Assembly (NCBI GenBank): GCA_036971475.1
Contig: JBAIZL010000003.1
Coordinates: 49,862,842-49,926,841 of the forward strand
Length of the DNA stretch: 64,000 bases
Reading direction: 5' to 3'
Source: Prosapia bicincta
Taxonomy: Eukaryota > Arthropoda > Insecta > Hemiptera > Cercopidae
In this document: piece after piece, positions 48,740 to 61,164 of the stretch
Layout of the letters: the number at the start of each line of letters is the position of its first letter
Numbering within the stretch: the first letter of the stretch is position 1
Notes under the pieces: model-generated
Databases searched by the model: none
Told to the model about the DNA's origin: nothing
Seen by the model: only the letters and a program-made list of their open reading frames with translations
Translations under genes and position numbers: made by a program

Positions 48740-51700
48740 GTTTTTAATGTCATTGGAGTTTTATCCAGTCTTGTTTTGCTTCACACAGGACTTTCTATAT
48801 AGACTGTGTTTTTTTAGTTTCGTTTCAGTTTTAGAAGGCCAATGATGTCCACTTTTTTATTTGTATTTTAACATTTTTTAAATTAATGAAAAAATAACAC
48901 TTTTTGAATGTCGTCAGAGTTTTATGTAGTCCTTTTTTGCTTCACACAGGAATTTCTATTTGCTCTTGGATTTTGCTTTTAGTTATGATTTGGAGTCCCC
49001 ATGATATCCACTTTATTTATTTGTATTTCCATTTCTTTTTTTTAAGGATGTTTTTAATGTTGTCAGGGTCTTACGCAGTCTTGTTTTCCTTCACACAGGA
49101 CTTTCTACCTAGACGGTTAGTTTTTATTATTTAAGTTTAGTTTTTGAATCCCTGTGTAATCTACTTTACTTATTTGTATCTTAACTTTTTTTTAAATATT
49201 AAAAAAAATACATTTTTAATGTCGTTAGAATTTTAAATAGTCTCTTTTTGCTTCACACAGGACTTTCAATACAGACTGTTGGTTTTTGGTATTTAGTTTT
49301 ACATTTGTAATCTCCAAGTATCCACTTCACATATTTAGAGTTTAATATTTTTAAAATTCATAAAAAGATAATACTTTTTTATGTCGAGTTTTACGCAGTC
49401 TTGTTTTGCTTCACTTAGAAGTTTTTATCTAAACTGTTTGTTTTTGTTTTTAGTTTTAGATTTGGTATCCCCATGATTCCAATTCAATTATTTGTATTTT
49501 ATTAATTTTGAAATTAATTGAAAAATAAGGTCGTTTTTATTGTCGTTGGAGTTTTACCCAGTCTTGTTTGGCTTCACTCAGGACTTTCTATTCAGGCTGT
49601 TTGTTTTAAATATTAATTTTGAGTTTTTGAATCGCAATGATATCCACTTCACTTATTTTTAAATTTTTGAAATATTAAAAAAAATAAAACGTTTTTAATG
49701 TCGACAGAGTTTTAAGCAGTCTTGTTTTGCTTTACACAGGACTTTCTATTTAGACTTTTTGTTTTTGTTATTTAGTTTTAATTTGGAATCCTCATGATAT
49801 CCACTTTATTTATTTGTATTTCATATATTTTTTTTTAAACTAGTAGCCGACGTGAAGATGGAATCAACAAAAAAGTATGTTTTTTATGTCTATAGGTTCT
49901 CACGCATTCTTGTTTTGCTTCAGTTATGACTTTCTACATGGATTGTTTTTTTTTAATTTCGTTTTAGTTTTAGAATCCCCATGATAGTCACCTTTTTCTG
50001 ATTGTATTTTACCATTTTTGAAATTGATAGAAAAAAGACGTATTTAATATCGCAGAGTTTTATACAGTCTTGTTTTGCTTCACGCAGGACTTTCTACTTA
50101 GACTGTTGGTTTTCGTAATTTTTTTTAGAATTGGAATCCTCATGATATCCACTTTTCTTATTTCAATTTTAACATTTTTTAAATAAATTTAAAAATAAAA
50201 ATGCTCTATTATCATCAAAGTTTTACCAATTTTTTTTTTTATTCACATTGGACTTACTACTTACTTTGTTTTTTTTTATTTTCGTTTTAGTTGTGGAATC
50301 TAAATGATATCCACTTTACTTACTTATAATTAACATTCTTTTTTTTTAATATTAATAAAATAAGACATTTTTAATGTCGTAAGAGGTTTTCCTAGTCGAG
50401 TTTTTCTTCACACAGGACTTTCTACATAGATCGTTTTTATTATTTAGGTTTATTTTCTGAATGCCTGTATCGTAATCTACTTTACTTATTTATATCCTAC
50501 CATTTTTTTAATTAATTAAAAACAAGACGTTTTTAAAGTCGTTGGAATTTTAAACAGTCTCTTTTTGCTTCACACAGGACTTTCAATCCAGACTGTTGGT
50601 TTTTGTTATTTAGTTTTAAATTTGTAATCCTCAATATATCCACTTTACATATTTGTAGTTTAATATTTTTAAAATTATTAAAAAATAATACTTTTTTTAT
50701 GTCATCAGAGTTTTACGCTGGCTTGTTTTGTTTCCCTTAGAACTTTTTATCAAGACTGTTTGTTTTTGTTTTTAGTTTTAGATTTGGAATCCCCATGATT
50801 CCACTTTAGTCATTGTATTTTATTAACTTTAAAATTAATAGAAAAATATAAAATTTTTAATGTCGTCAGAGTATAACCTAGTCTTGTTTTGCTTCACACG
50901 GGACTTTCTACATAGATTTTTAGTTTTTTTATTTCGTTTTAGATTTGGAACCCTGATAATATACACTTTTTTTGTATTTTAACATTTTTTAATTAGTAAA
51001 AAAATACGACTTTTTTAATGTCGGAGTTTTACCCAGTCTGGCTTGGCTTCACTCAGGACTCTCTATTCAGACTGTTTGTTTTAAATATTTAGTTTTAGTT
51101 TTGGAATTGCGATGATATGCACTTTACTTATTATTTAATTTTTGAAATAAAAAAAACATATAAGTTTTTTAATGTCGACAGGGTTTTACTCAGTCTTATT
51201 TTGTTTCACACAGGACTTTCTATTAGACTCAAATTTATTTTTTTTAGATTTGGAATTTATTTTTTTTAGATTTATTTTTTTAGATTTTTTAGATATTATA
51301 ACACTTTTGAAATTAATAGAAAAATAAAACGATTTTAATGTTGTAAGAGTTTTACCAAGTCTTGTTTTGTTTCACATTGGAATTTCTATTTACTTTGTTT
51401 GTTTTTTTAATTCCGTTTTAGTTGTGGAATCCAAATGATATCCACTTTACTTATTTATATTTAACATTTTTTAAAATACTAATAAAATAAAACCTTTTTT
51501 AATGTCGTCAGAATTTACGCAGTCTTATTTTGCTTCATATGGGATGATCTATCCAGACTGTTTGTTCTTATTATTTAGTTTTAGTATTGGAATCCCTTAA
51601 TATCTACTTTACTTTTTTTTCTTTTAACATTTTTCAAATTAAGAAAAATTGTCGTTATTAATGTCGCCAGAGTTTTAGGTAGTCTTGTATTGCTTCACAA

Positions 51701-53539
51701 AAAAACTTCTATCTAGACTGTTTGTTTTTGTAATTTTTTTTTAGATTTTTGAATGCCTATGATAACTACCTTATTTATTTGTATTTCACTGTTTTTTAAA
51801 ACATAAGGATGTTTTTAATGTCGTCAGGGTCTTAGACAGTCTTATTTTGTTTCACACAGGACTTTCTATAAAACTGTTTGTTTTTGTAATTTTTCTAAGA
51901 TTTGGAATCCTCATGATATCCACTTTTTTTGTTTGTATTTTAACATTTTTGAAATTAATAGAAAAATAAGACATTTTTAATGTCATAAGAGTTTTCCCTA
52001 GTTGTGTTTTGCTTCACACAGGACTTTCTACCTAGACTGTTTGTTTTTATTATTTAGGTTTAGTTTTTTAATCCCTGTGTAATCTACTTAAGTAATTACT
52101 TATTTGTATCTCAAAATTTTTTAAATTAATAAAAAAATAAGACGTTTATAATGTCGTCGGAATTTCAAACAGTCTCTTTTTGCTTCACGCAGGACTTTTA
52201 ATTCAGATTGTTGGTTTTTGTTATTTAGTTTTAAATTTGTAATCGTCAATATATCCACTTTACATGTTTGTAGTTTAATTCTTTAAAATAAATAAAAAAA
52301 TAATACTTGTTTTATGTCATCAGAGTTTTACTCAGGCTTGTTTTGCTTCACTTAGAACTTTTTATCAAAACTGTTTTTGTTACGATTGTTTCGAATATTT
52401 TTAGATTTAGCCCCATGATTCCACTTCAATTATTTGTATTTTATTAATTTTTAAAAGTTTTTAATGTCGTTGTTCTTTAACCCAGTCTTGTTTTGCTTCA
52501 CACAGGACTTTTTACATAGATTTAATTTCGTTTTAATTTTAGAATCCCAATGATATCCACTTTACTTATTTATATTTCATCTCTTTTTTAAATTAAAAAT
52601 AAAATAAGACGGTTTTAATGTCATCAGAATTTGCAGTCTTATTTTGCTTCATACGGGACTGTCTATCCAGTCTGTTTGTTTTTATTATTTAGTTTTAGTT
52701 TTGGAATCCCTTGCTATCCACTTTACTTTTTTTTCTTTTACTATTTTTCAAAATAAGACAAATTGCCGTTATCAATGTCGCCAGAGTTTTAGGCAGTCTT
52801 GTATTGCTTCACAAAAACTTTCTATCTAGACTGTTTGTTTTTGTAATTTTTTTTCGATTTGGAATGCCAATGATAACCTCTTTACTCTTTTGAATTTTAA
52901 TATTTTTGAAATTAATAGAAAAATAGGACATTTTCAATGTCGTTTTACCAAGTCTTGTTTGGCTTCTGACAGGAGTTTCTATTCAGACTGTTTGTTTTAA
53001 ATATTTAATTTTAGTTTTGGAATTGCAATTATATCCGCTTTACTTATTTTTTTAATTTTTGAAATATTAAAAAAAATTATACGTTTTCAATGTGGTTAGA
53101 GTTTTAAGCAGTCTTGTTTTGCTTCACACAGGATTTTCTATCTAGACTCTTTGTTTTTGTTATTTAGTTTTAATTTGGAATAGACCAACAAACAAGTTGA
53201 ACAATATATACTAACAGATTCACAACTATTAGGCTATATAGTTGAAAAAAACATTTTTTCCATTCCCATCTTGCAGCTATTTTCCTATTGGTCTGGCTTA
53301 AGGACGTTAACAAAATTTTACTTGGTGCAAATTGGGCCACGAACATTTGGAAAGAGGACTTTTACTACATTTTTTTATACTTACAATTAATAATATAATA
53401 ATTTTTTTCTCATTTAGTACTTTTTTAATGACATTTTATTTTCAAATAAAAAAGTCTCACTTTCAAGTAAATAGAAGAATCACAAGATAGTCAGTTTTTG
53501 CTGTTATCTTGATAACGGTCAGTATGGGTAAAGCTTTAT

Positions 53540-53660
53540 AAGCTGGCCCTTGAGGGGCTGAGGGCCTTGGCGAGAGGCCAAGGGGGAGGGGAGGATGGAG
53601 GTGCTCCCAGGTCATTTTCAAAACCATCGACCCTTAGAATTCCGCTGACTCATAGTGTTG
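53540..53660. other. GC-rich patch with hairpin
   Basis: GGCCTTGGCGAGAGGCCAAG (near 53559-53580) folds as a CCTTGG/CCAAGG stem. The patch is strikingly GC-rich against its surroundings. A 72-codon open frame starting here (53567-53785) turns hydrophobic and resembles nothing known; it is not called a gene. Confidence 0.35.
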
Positions 53661-54776
53661 ACTCGATATTTTGTTACTTATTAATACTTTTCAATATTTG
53701 TGGTTTGAGGCTGTGTGTATTATTTATTAATACACAGTTAATTATTCAAGTATTTAATTTGGTTTATTTTAATATATTTTACTGAACATTTGTCTGGATA
53801 TAAGTCTAAATGTATTACAAGCAATAAATTTAGGATACCAATAACAGCAGTACATTTTTGGGTGTTGCTTGGACTAGAGATTTTGGAAGGGTAAGTTGGC
53901 AGGCCTGTACTGACTCAAATTTAGTTCACTTTAAAGCACATGCTTCTTAATAAGTTATCCGCTACAATAACATGACGCTTATATTAAAATATGTATATAC
54001 AATAGCATAAATCAAAATCACAATTTAGTTATTAAAATATAAAAAATTATTGAACTTGGAAAATTTGTCTTTCCAATCAATGACAATTTTTAAATATGTT
54101 CTATATGGTAAAATTTAAATTTAATTTAATTTGTTGTAGAGTTTCTAAAATTAGTTTAAGGTTTTATATTACATTTAATATAATTATATATTAATTATTT
54201 GTTGTATTTATTTTAAATAAATTTTAATTTCCTTTTATTATTTTACAATTCTTGTTCCAAGTATAAAATTTCATTTATATAATTTAATTCCTTTTTATTT
54301 TAAATGAATTGACTGTTTTCAATTTTATATATATCATAATAAACCTCTGATTGAGCAATGCACTCAAAAAATCTCATTGTCTCATTGTTATTATTTTTCT
54401 GTTATTTTTCATGGTATATATTGAATATAGAAGTTAATATTTTACCATCGATTGTTCTATTAGACTACTTTATCAATATTGCATTGTTTTATCTCTAATC
54501 AGTGTAATAAATACAAACAGAAGTTTTAAACATCACTTTGCTACCAGTTAAGCTTTTATTTTTGATCATGTATCTGTGAAAAATAAAATTCTATTCGGTT
54601 ATATTTCATTAATATGGAACTCAGTTTTCACTATATTTGGTCTCTTTATTTTATTTACCCTTGTTGGTAGTGTTTATAAATGTGATATACACTTCAGTTG
54701 TTCATGTTGGTTGTGTGTATCACTTTGACAAGTGAATCAGTATTCTTGTTTATTATATGCATCAATTTAATACAAA

Positions 54777-54781
<5 letters not shown>

Positions 54782-54829
<48 letters not shown>
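54782..54829. repeat. (AT)n microsatellite
   Basis: An uninterrupted run of about 24 AT units. Confidence 0.95.
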
Positions 54830-54831
<2 letters not shown>

Positions 54832-55973
54832 TTACAATTAATATAAGTAAAGTAACATACCCTATGTGTTAAAACATCTGCTCTACCCCATAGCTATAAC
54901 ATAGAATCAGCTGTTTTATGAAATCATATATTATTATTTACTTTAAGCCAAATGGGACGAAATAACTATACCTTTCCCCTTTTGTGAAAAGTTTTCCCCA
55001 AATATAAAACTAAAATTAATTTATTAACAAGTATTTATTGAATTATTATTTTAAAAAACTGTATCGACATCAATTGTGTTCCATTATAAGTTTCAAAAGT
55101 GTATTTGAACATGAATGGATGAATAAAAGTAATTTTATCAAACGATTTGAAAATTTGGTCCAGATACAAATAAAGAGAGAGTGAAGTAAAAAAAGGAATT
55201 GAAAATGTTAGTTTATTCCCAAATGCCATTGACTGGATCTCTAAAGTATCTAACTTGAAATATTTAACATGTTAAAAGTAAAATCTTATTTTTATTGGGA
55301 TGGTTAATTAAGGAGTTTACATCGGTCCTAAAAACTTTGGCGGTGTACACCCGACAACAACAATTCAGATGTGCTCATGTTTTTCGAAGTATTTGTCACA
55401 TTTACTCTTCTTAATTTTTTTCCATATGCAAGGTTTACCGAAAATGCCAGCATAAATATACAACGCATTAAATTTACCTGTTTAAATATAAAACAATCCA
55501 TTCATGCTAACCACACTCATTTGCAACATAATAACTTATGTTAATAATCAAGAGGAAGAATATCGAGACAGCCACAGCCACCTCTAGTGACGAATTCTTA
55601 TGTCCGCGATCTAGACTCTGGACAACAATAGAATCAGCTGTTTATTCGACTATTGCGTTTATTACCTTGTAGGTTATATTTTCTTAATAGTTTGAAACTT
55701 TAGTGAATGCATTGGTATTATGGCATTTTGTGTGAAGGTTTTCAAATTAAATATAAGTGTTATTGGTTTCTAATATTAATTATCTGTGAGGTTTCCTTTA
55801 TTGTTTTGTAAAGTTATTTTTACTACGCCAAAGAATTTACATTACTTATAAAAATAATATTTAAATTACAGAAATAATTTTATCGCATCTAATCGCATAT
55901 ATATTTAAGTCTAGATAAAATTATGTGTTTGTTATAGGAAACATACTTTATTTGATAAGTATTATATGATAAT

Positions 55974-56076
55974 ATGTCTATTCTTTACGAAGCATCTCTA
56001 GCAAATACTTTAAGGCAGTGCGAGGTTATACTTTCCAAACTACAAATAATTGTAAATGCCCTAACACGTGTGCAAA
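55974..56076 (+). CDS. Possible first coding exon, unknown gene
   Basis: Starting at an ATG, 34 codons are open (MSILYEASLANTLRQCEVIL, then an SKLQIIVNAL helix-like stretch) up to a good GTAAGT donor at 56077. The composition looks protein-like, and upstream sequence (55.3-55.7 kb) is less AT-rich than average. I do not recognise the protein. The phase (1) does not fit the next candidate exon at 56756, so the two may not be joined. Confidence 0.25.
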
Positions 56077-56473
56077 GTAAGTTTGGAGGGATGTAACTTA
56101 CAATTGTTCTAATCCGTTGGTATTTTCGGTTTAATTCTGCTAACATTTAATAATAGATTTTTTTAAACTTATTGTAAATCTCTCGTATTCTCCTCACGAT
56201 TTGTATTTAGTAATGACAAAAACTATTTAGGTATTCACGTAACCCTAATGACATTTCATTTCTTGTGGCGTTAATTTCTTAAAATAAATAATTCTGAAAA
56301 ACACAATAAATCAAATAATATTTTAATAAGGTGATGCATAAATAAAAATGTGAGGTATTTTATCAGAAAAAACGTGTTTAAAATGTATAAAAGAGTCAAA
56401 TGAACACAAATTCGAAACGTTTTGTTAGAAATAACAATAAGTTTGTTTTTCTTTGAATTTTTTGAAATTTACG

Positions 56474-56665
56474 TTATAAGTGTTTATATAACATTATAAA
56501 AATTTCGTAAAACTTAAGTGATATTAATAACAAATATGAAAACATGTGAGTAAATGGAAAATTGGACACTAAAATCTTATTGAATATTTTTCGTAAGGCA
56601 GAAGTATTGTTGTTATCTTCAACGGGTAATTCAAGTTCTAGGGCAATGTGGCCTTTAAGTAGTTG
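56474..56665 (-). CDS. Possible minus-strand exon, unknown gene
   Basis: On the minus strand a pyrimidine-rich TTGTCTCTGTCATTACAG precedes an open stretch reading QLLKGHIALELELPVEDNNN, then TSALRKIFNKIL, before a hydrophobic AT-rich tail. The first 35 residues look protein-like. No family is recognised. Confidence 0.2.
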   Translation of the reverse strand, partial: QLLKGHIALELELPVEDNNNTSALRKIFNKILVSNFPFTHMFSYLLLISLKFYEIFIMLYKHL

Positions 56666-56755
56666 CTGTAATGACAGAGACAACATAGTGAACCTAAACC
56701 TATGTAAAAGAGGGTTATAGAGGAGAACATAAAGTGTTATTATTAAAATTTGCAG

Positions 56756-56845
56756 TGCAAACTGATGGAGAGCCAAGCAGAGGATGACTTGAAAAAGCAC
56801 CGTCAGATTTCCACAGACCCAACTCGCATCGTGCAGTGCGCAAAG
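56756..56845 (+). CDS. Possible internal exon, unknown gene
   Basis: 90 bp open in phase 0 between AAATTTGCAG and GTGAGT. The translation is CKLMESQAEDDLKKHRQIS followed by TDPTRIVQCAK, with normal amino-acid usage in an otherwise AT-skewed area. Unrecognised. The overlapping minus strand also has an open frame (56474-56800), which could be the real coding strand. Confidence 0.3.
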
Positions 56846-57091
56846 GTGAGTTGATGGGTTACGTATGTTTGCTGTAATGTATGAGTAGTTGGGTATTTAG
56901 TTGCCCTGTGTTCTGCTATGTAAACGCTTTTAATGAAAAGGTACAACTAGGTCAGTAAGCTTTAATCCAAGGCTGGAGTTTTATTTTAAAATAATTTTCT
57001 TTTGTTCGCCTGCTCTCTGCCCTGAAACACAATAGCCTAGGCTCTAGGCTATGCCATCAGAATATAACATACCGTATTTTTAATTTTTTTG

Positions 57092-57980
57092 TGAAAGCGA
57101 CTAACCTGAAACTGTTTGTTAATAGAAGCCGTAGAAGTAACTTAACAAGCTAGCTGTGCTCCATTTATCTGTCGAAAATCTCTCATTCTCAGCAAATTTG
57201 CAATGAAGCCCAATCGGTCTGTATCTATTTCCCAGTGTTTCCTGAATACATTGGCAGGAGATACATGTCTTTATTGCACCATCGGTGAGGCGTGGTGTCG
57301 AGCTGGATGTAGAATCTAAAAGAGTCATTGTATTGAATTGAAACCTTTGTGAAGGCGACTAACCTGAAACCATTTGTTAATAGAAGCCGTAGAAGTAACT
57401 TGACAAGGTAGTTGCGCTCCATTTATCTGTCGAAAATCTCTCATTCTCAGCAAATTTGCAATGAAGCCCAATCGGTCTGTATCTATTTCCCAGTGTTTCC
57501 TGAATACATTGGCAGGAGATACATGTCTTTATTGCACCATTGGTGAGGCGTGGTGTCGAGCTGGATGTAGAATCTAAAGGAGTCATTGTATTGAATTGAA
57601 ACCTTTGTGAAGGCGACTAACCTGAAACCGTTTGTTAATAGAAGCCGTAGAAGTATCTTAACAAAGTAATTGCCCACCATTTGTCTGTCTAAAATATCTC
57701 ATTCTCAGCAAATGTGCAATGAAGCCCAATCGGTCTGTATCTATTTCCCAGTGTTTCCTGAATACATTGGCAGGAGATACATGTCTTTATTGCACCATCG
57801 GTGAGGCGTGGTGTCGAGCTGGATGTAGAATCTAAAGGAGTCATTGTATTGAATTGAAACCTTTGTGAAGGCGACTAACCTGAAACCGTTTGTTAATAGA
57901 AGCCGTAGAAGTATCTTAACAAAGTAATTGCCCACCATTTGTCTGTCTAAAATATCTCATTCTCAGCAAATGTGCAATGG
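57092..57980. repeat. 258-bp tandem repeat, about 3.4 copies
   Basis: Copies begin with GCGACTAACCTGAAAC at about 57098, 57356, 57614 and 57872, exact period 258 bp, with few differences. The unit has a more balanced base composition than its surroundings. Each unit has an open minus-strand frame containing LHCKFAENERFSTDKWS. The non-repeated neighbour (57960-58159, minus strand) has a related LHCTFAENEIF, so the array seems to have grown from a longer parent sequence to its right. The function is unknown; it could be a duplicated gene exon or part of a mobile element. Confidence 0.85.
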
Positions 57981-58228
57981 AGCATAATGGCTCTGTGGCC
58001 TCTCTTCATGCTACCCAGCACCCTCCAAACCACGTGCAGGTAGTAGTCATGCATTGTCGTGGATTGGGGCAAAGCTGAAAAAATTGTACCCGCAATAAGA
58101 GTTACACCGAATATGCCGCCACATCCAATATTTATTGAAGCACAACGACGTAAGTGCAAATAGCTGTTAATGAGGACTCGTCAAAGCGTCTTTGGGACTC
58201 CTGTAAATAATATTTTGTTAAAATATTG
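57981..58228. other. Flank between 258-bp repeats and PLE frame
   Basis: Contains the parent-like minus-strand frame (57947-58159), with DYYLHVVWRVLGSMKRGHRA. Beyond about 58200 it becomes AT-rich and ends in (TA)n at the start of the PLE frame. It may include the PLE 5' untranslated region. Confidence 0.35.
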
Positions 58229-60526
58229 ATGTATATATATATATATGCACGAATTAATATTAAAAATAAAAGTAATGTAGCACAAAAAACATGTAAACAA
58301 GCAGAAATTCTGTGGGTTAGAAATGAAATCAAATTTTTATATAAGAAACAAAATGAAATAACTTTTGAAATTTATAAATTACACTTAAAACTAACATTTT
58401 TTATGGATAAAACAAAATGGGAAGAAAAATTTAATAAAATTAATATCTTTTTGTTTAAATATAGACAAAGAAAAATGAACACTCTAACCAAAAAACTAGA
58501 TATATTAAAAATGAACAAAGATAAAAATAATGAAGTAATCATACAACATCATAAGTTTCACCCCAATTTTGTTAATTTAACAAATACTAAATTCAGCAAC
58601 AATGAAATAAAAATTTTAGAAAATAATAATAAAGTTAACCTTAAAAAAGATATAAAAAGAAATATTGATTCAATAATAATAGATACTGAATTGGCGATCA
58701 ATAAATTAAAAGTAGAGGAACAAGAAAACATGCGAATAAAAACATCACATGAAATAATAAAGTTAATTAAAAATAACAAAACTAATCATACACAAATAAA
58801 AAAATACTCGCAAATTCATCAAATTAAACAAAAATTACAAACTAATGATCTTATTTTGACAAAAGCTGATAAAGGTAATGCTGTAGTTATTATTGATAAA
58901 CAAGAACATATAAATAAAACTGAAAATTATATATCTAAAAACCAATATACAGAAATAAATAAAGATCCCACAGACAAATATCAAAATGAAATAAAAAATA
59001 TAATAAAAACATCATCTAAATTATTTAATCAAAAATATACTAATAATTACATGAATGAGAATCCAAAAATTCCAAGATTAAATGGACTAATTAAGTTGCA
59101 CAAAGAAGATAAACCAATTAGGCCATTAGTTAATTTTACAACTGCTCCTTCTTATAAAATTTCAAAATATTTAGCTGTATTACTTAAAGATAAGGTAAAA
59201 TTAAATAATACTTATAATATAAAAAACTCGATTGAACTTATTGAAAAATTAAAAGATATTAAAATTGATAATAATACAAAATTAATATCATTTGATGTTA
59301 CTAACATGTATAATAACATACCTATAATGAAAACACTTGAAATAATAAAAAATAATATAGATACATTTAAAAAAGATAACACATTAACACAAGAAATAAT
59401 AAATACATTAAAAATCATATTAAATCAAAATTATTTTTTATATAATAATAAAATGTATAAACAAAAGGATGGATTAACAATGGGCTCTCCAATGTCCAGC
59501 ATATTATCGGAAATATTTTTACAAAATATAGACATTGGTATAAATAAGATTATTAAAACATATGATCAAAATGGACACTGGTTTAGATATGTAGATGATG
59601 GATTATACTTATCAAACAATAATGGTTCAAATATTGACAAAATATTAAAATGTATAAATAATATACACGAAAATATAAAATGTACTCATGAATTTGAATC
59701 AAAAAATAAACTAAATTATTTAGATATTACAATTACTAGAAATAAAGAATCATTTGAATATAATATATATAGAAAACCAACGCAGACAAATCAAATAATA
59801 CCTAATTATTCAAATCATCCATACAACCAAAAAATGGCAGCGCCTTATAATTTACTACATAGAATGCACAAAATACCAATGAACTTAAATGATCAAATAA
59901 AAGAGAAAAATATAATATATCAAATTGGTTTAGAAAATGGATATAAAAAAAATATAGATAAATTTAATAATAATAAAATAACAAAACAGAAACTCAAAAA
60001 TAATTTTGTACCTAATAAGAGAGAAAATATTTGGACAACATTTACATTCACTGGTAACAAAATAAATAAAATTACAAGATTATTTGAAGAAACAAATTTA
60101 CAAATTACATTTAAAACCGATAATAAAATTAAAAATTTAATAAACAATAACAAAAATCAAAATAATATGCACGAAAGAAATGGAGTATATAATATGAAAT
60201 GTCAAACTTGTAATAAATTATATGTAGGACAAACAAAAAAGAAATTAAAAGAAAGATACAAAGAACATTTAAACGCTTATATCAAACCAAACATATACAA
60301 ATCCAATTTAGCTACGCATTGTATTAATAATGGACACGAGTTTCCGGAAATAGAAAATATGAAATTAATAAAAGAATTAAATAAAGGATTAAAAATGAAT
60401 ATATTTGAAACATTGGAAATTTATAAGCATAAAGTTAAAGACAAATTAATTGATGAACAAATTCAAGTGAGATCAAGGCACCAAACTATTTATAAAGTCA
60501 TTGATGTTATAGAAAAATTTACATAA
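58229..60526 (+). CDS. Penelope-like retroelement protein: reverse transcriptase plus GIY-YIG endonuclease, intact frame
   Basis: This enzyme reverse-transcribes the element RNA and nicks DNA for integration. The frame is open for about 765 codons from the first ATG (58229), near full length for PLEs. Domain order (rough residues): Lys/Asn-rich N-terminus 1-205; the PLE block KADKGNAVVII 213-223; LIKLHKEDKPIRPLVN 288-303; RT motif A FDVTNMYNN 356-364; motif B GLTMGSPMSS 416-425; motif C YVDD 455-458; LNYLDITI 496-503; GIY-YIG core GVYNMKCQTC and LYVGQT 653-670, with ERYKEHL 676-682 supplying the usual Arg. Catalytic Asp residues and the two inter-motif cysteines are present. Codons are extremely A-rich. 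The start is uncertain because a (TA)n run overlaps it. It has no visible stop or frameshift and is the best-preserved element here apart from the piggyBac at the right edge. Confidence 0.93.
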   Translation: MYIYIYARINIKNKSNVAQKTCKQAEILWVRNEIKFLYKKQNEITFEIYKLHLKLTFFMDKTKWEEKFNKINIFLFKYRQRKMNTLTKKLDILKMNKDKNNEVIIQHHKFHPNFVNLTNTKFSNNEIKILENNNKVNLKKDIKRNIDSIIIDTELAINKLKVEEQENMRIKTSHEIIKLIKNNKTNHTQIKKYSQIHQIKQKLQTNDLILTKADKGNAVVIIDKQEHINKTENYISKNQYTEINKDPTDKYQNEIKNIIKTSSKLFNQKYTNNYMNENPKIPRLNGLIKLHKEDKPIRPLVNFTTAPSYKISKYLAVLLKDKVKLNNTYNIKNSIELIEKLKDIKIDNNTKLISFDVTNMYNNIPIMKTLEIIKNNIDTFKKDNTLTQEIINTLKIILNQNYFLYNNKMYKQKDGLTMGSPMSSILSEIFLQNIDIGINKIIKTYDQNGHWFRYVDDGLYLSNNNGSNIDKILKCINNIHENIKCTHEFESKNKLNYLDITITRNKESFEYNIYRKPTQTNQIIPNYSNHPYNQKMAAPYNLLHRMHKIPMNLNDQIKEKNIIYQIGLENGYKKNIDKFNNNKITKQKLKNNFVPNKRENIWTTFTFTGNKINKITRLFEETNLQITFKTDNKIKNLINNNKNQNNMHERNGVYNMKCQTCNKLYVGQTKKKLKERYKEHLNAYIKPNIYKSNLATHCINNGHEFPEIENMKLIKELNKGLKMNIFETLEIYKHKVKDKLIDEQIQVRSRHQTIYKVIDVIEKFT

Positions 60527-60855
<329 letters not shown>

Positions 60856-61164
60856 CTAAGTATGTCAATACTAATTATGTCTTGTTATGTCAATACTAAT
60901 TGAAATAAATAAATTCAGAGATAAACACTGCCTATTTACTATTATTGAGCACGGTAATGGCATTTACATTATCACAAAGGCTTTCATCGTCTTCATCGCT
61001 TTCACATCCATAATCACTGCTCCTACTTGCCGATTCACGTTCCCTCACAACATCCTGGGCAAATCTGGACACGTAAACCTACTATAGTTTGCCTATATAT
61101 ATTGTCACCTTTATATATTGTCAACCAGAGTAGGCTAACAAATTCTTATCGCTGTGATATAGAC
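60856..61164. other. Unique sequence
   Basis: A short open frame (60887-61087) shows no family features. Nothing else was recognised. Confidence 0.4.

Larger units (their letters stand above)
40800..53180 (+). repeat. Satellite block 2, same family and orientation as block 1
   Basis: Starts abruptly at the end of a C monomer (ATCTTTCAAATTACG) followed by a D monomer. It continues as A-B-C-D tetramers to about 45.7 kb, then becomes progressively degenerate to about 53180. Local recent duplications exist: an exact 153-bp period at 46491, 46644 and 46797, and a variant monomer with GTGAAGATGGAATCAACAAA at about 47.07 and 49.85 kb. A PLE remnant is inserted at 47950-48739. The first ~145 bp closely match the last ~150 bp of block 1 (27265-27413). 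Confidence 0.95.
53181..55973. other. AT-rich non-satellite region
   Basis: No gene was recognised. Two features stand out: a short GC-rich patch with a CCTTGG/CCAAGG hairpin at 53540-53660, and an (AT)n microsatellite at 54782-54829. The remainder is AT-rich unique sequence. Confidence 0.5.

Noticed and set aside
58558..60153. Minus-strand hydrophobic frames over the PLE
   Set aside because: Antisense of the A-rich RT frame gives Phe/Leu/Ile-rich shadows that imitate membrane proteins.
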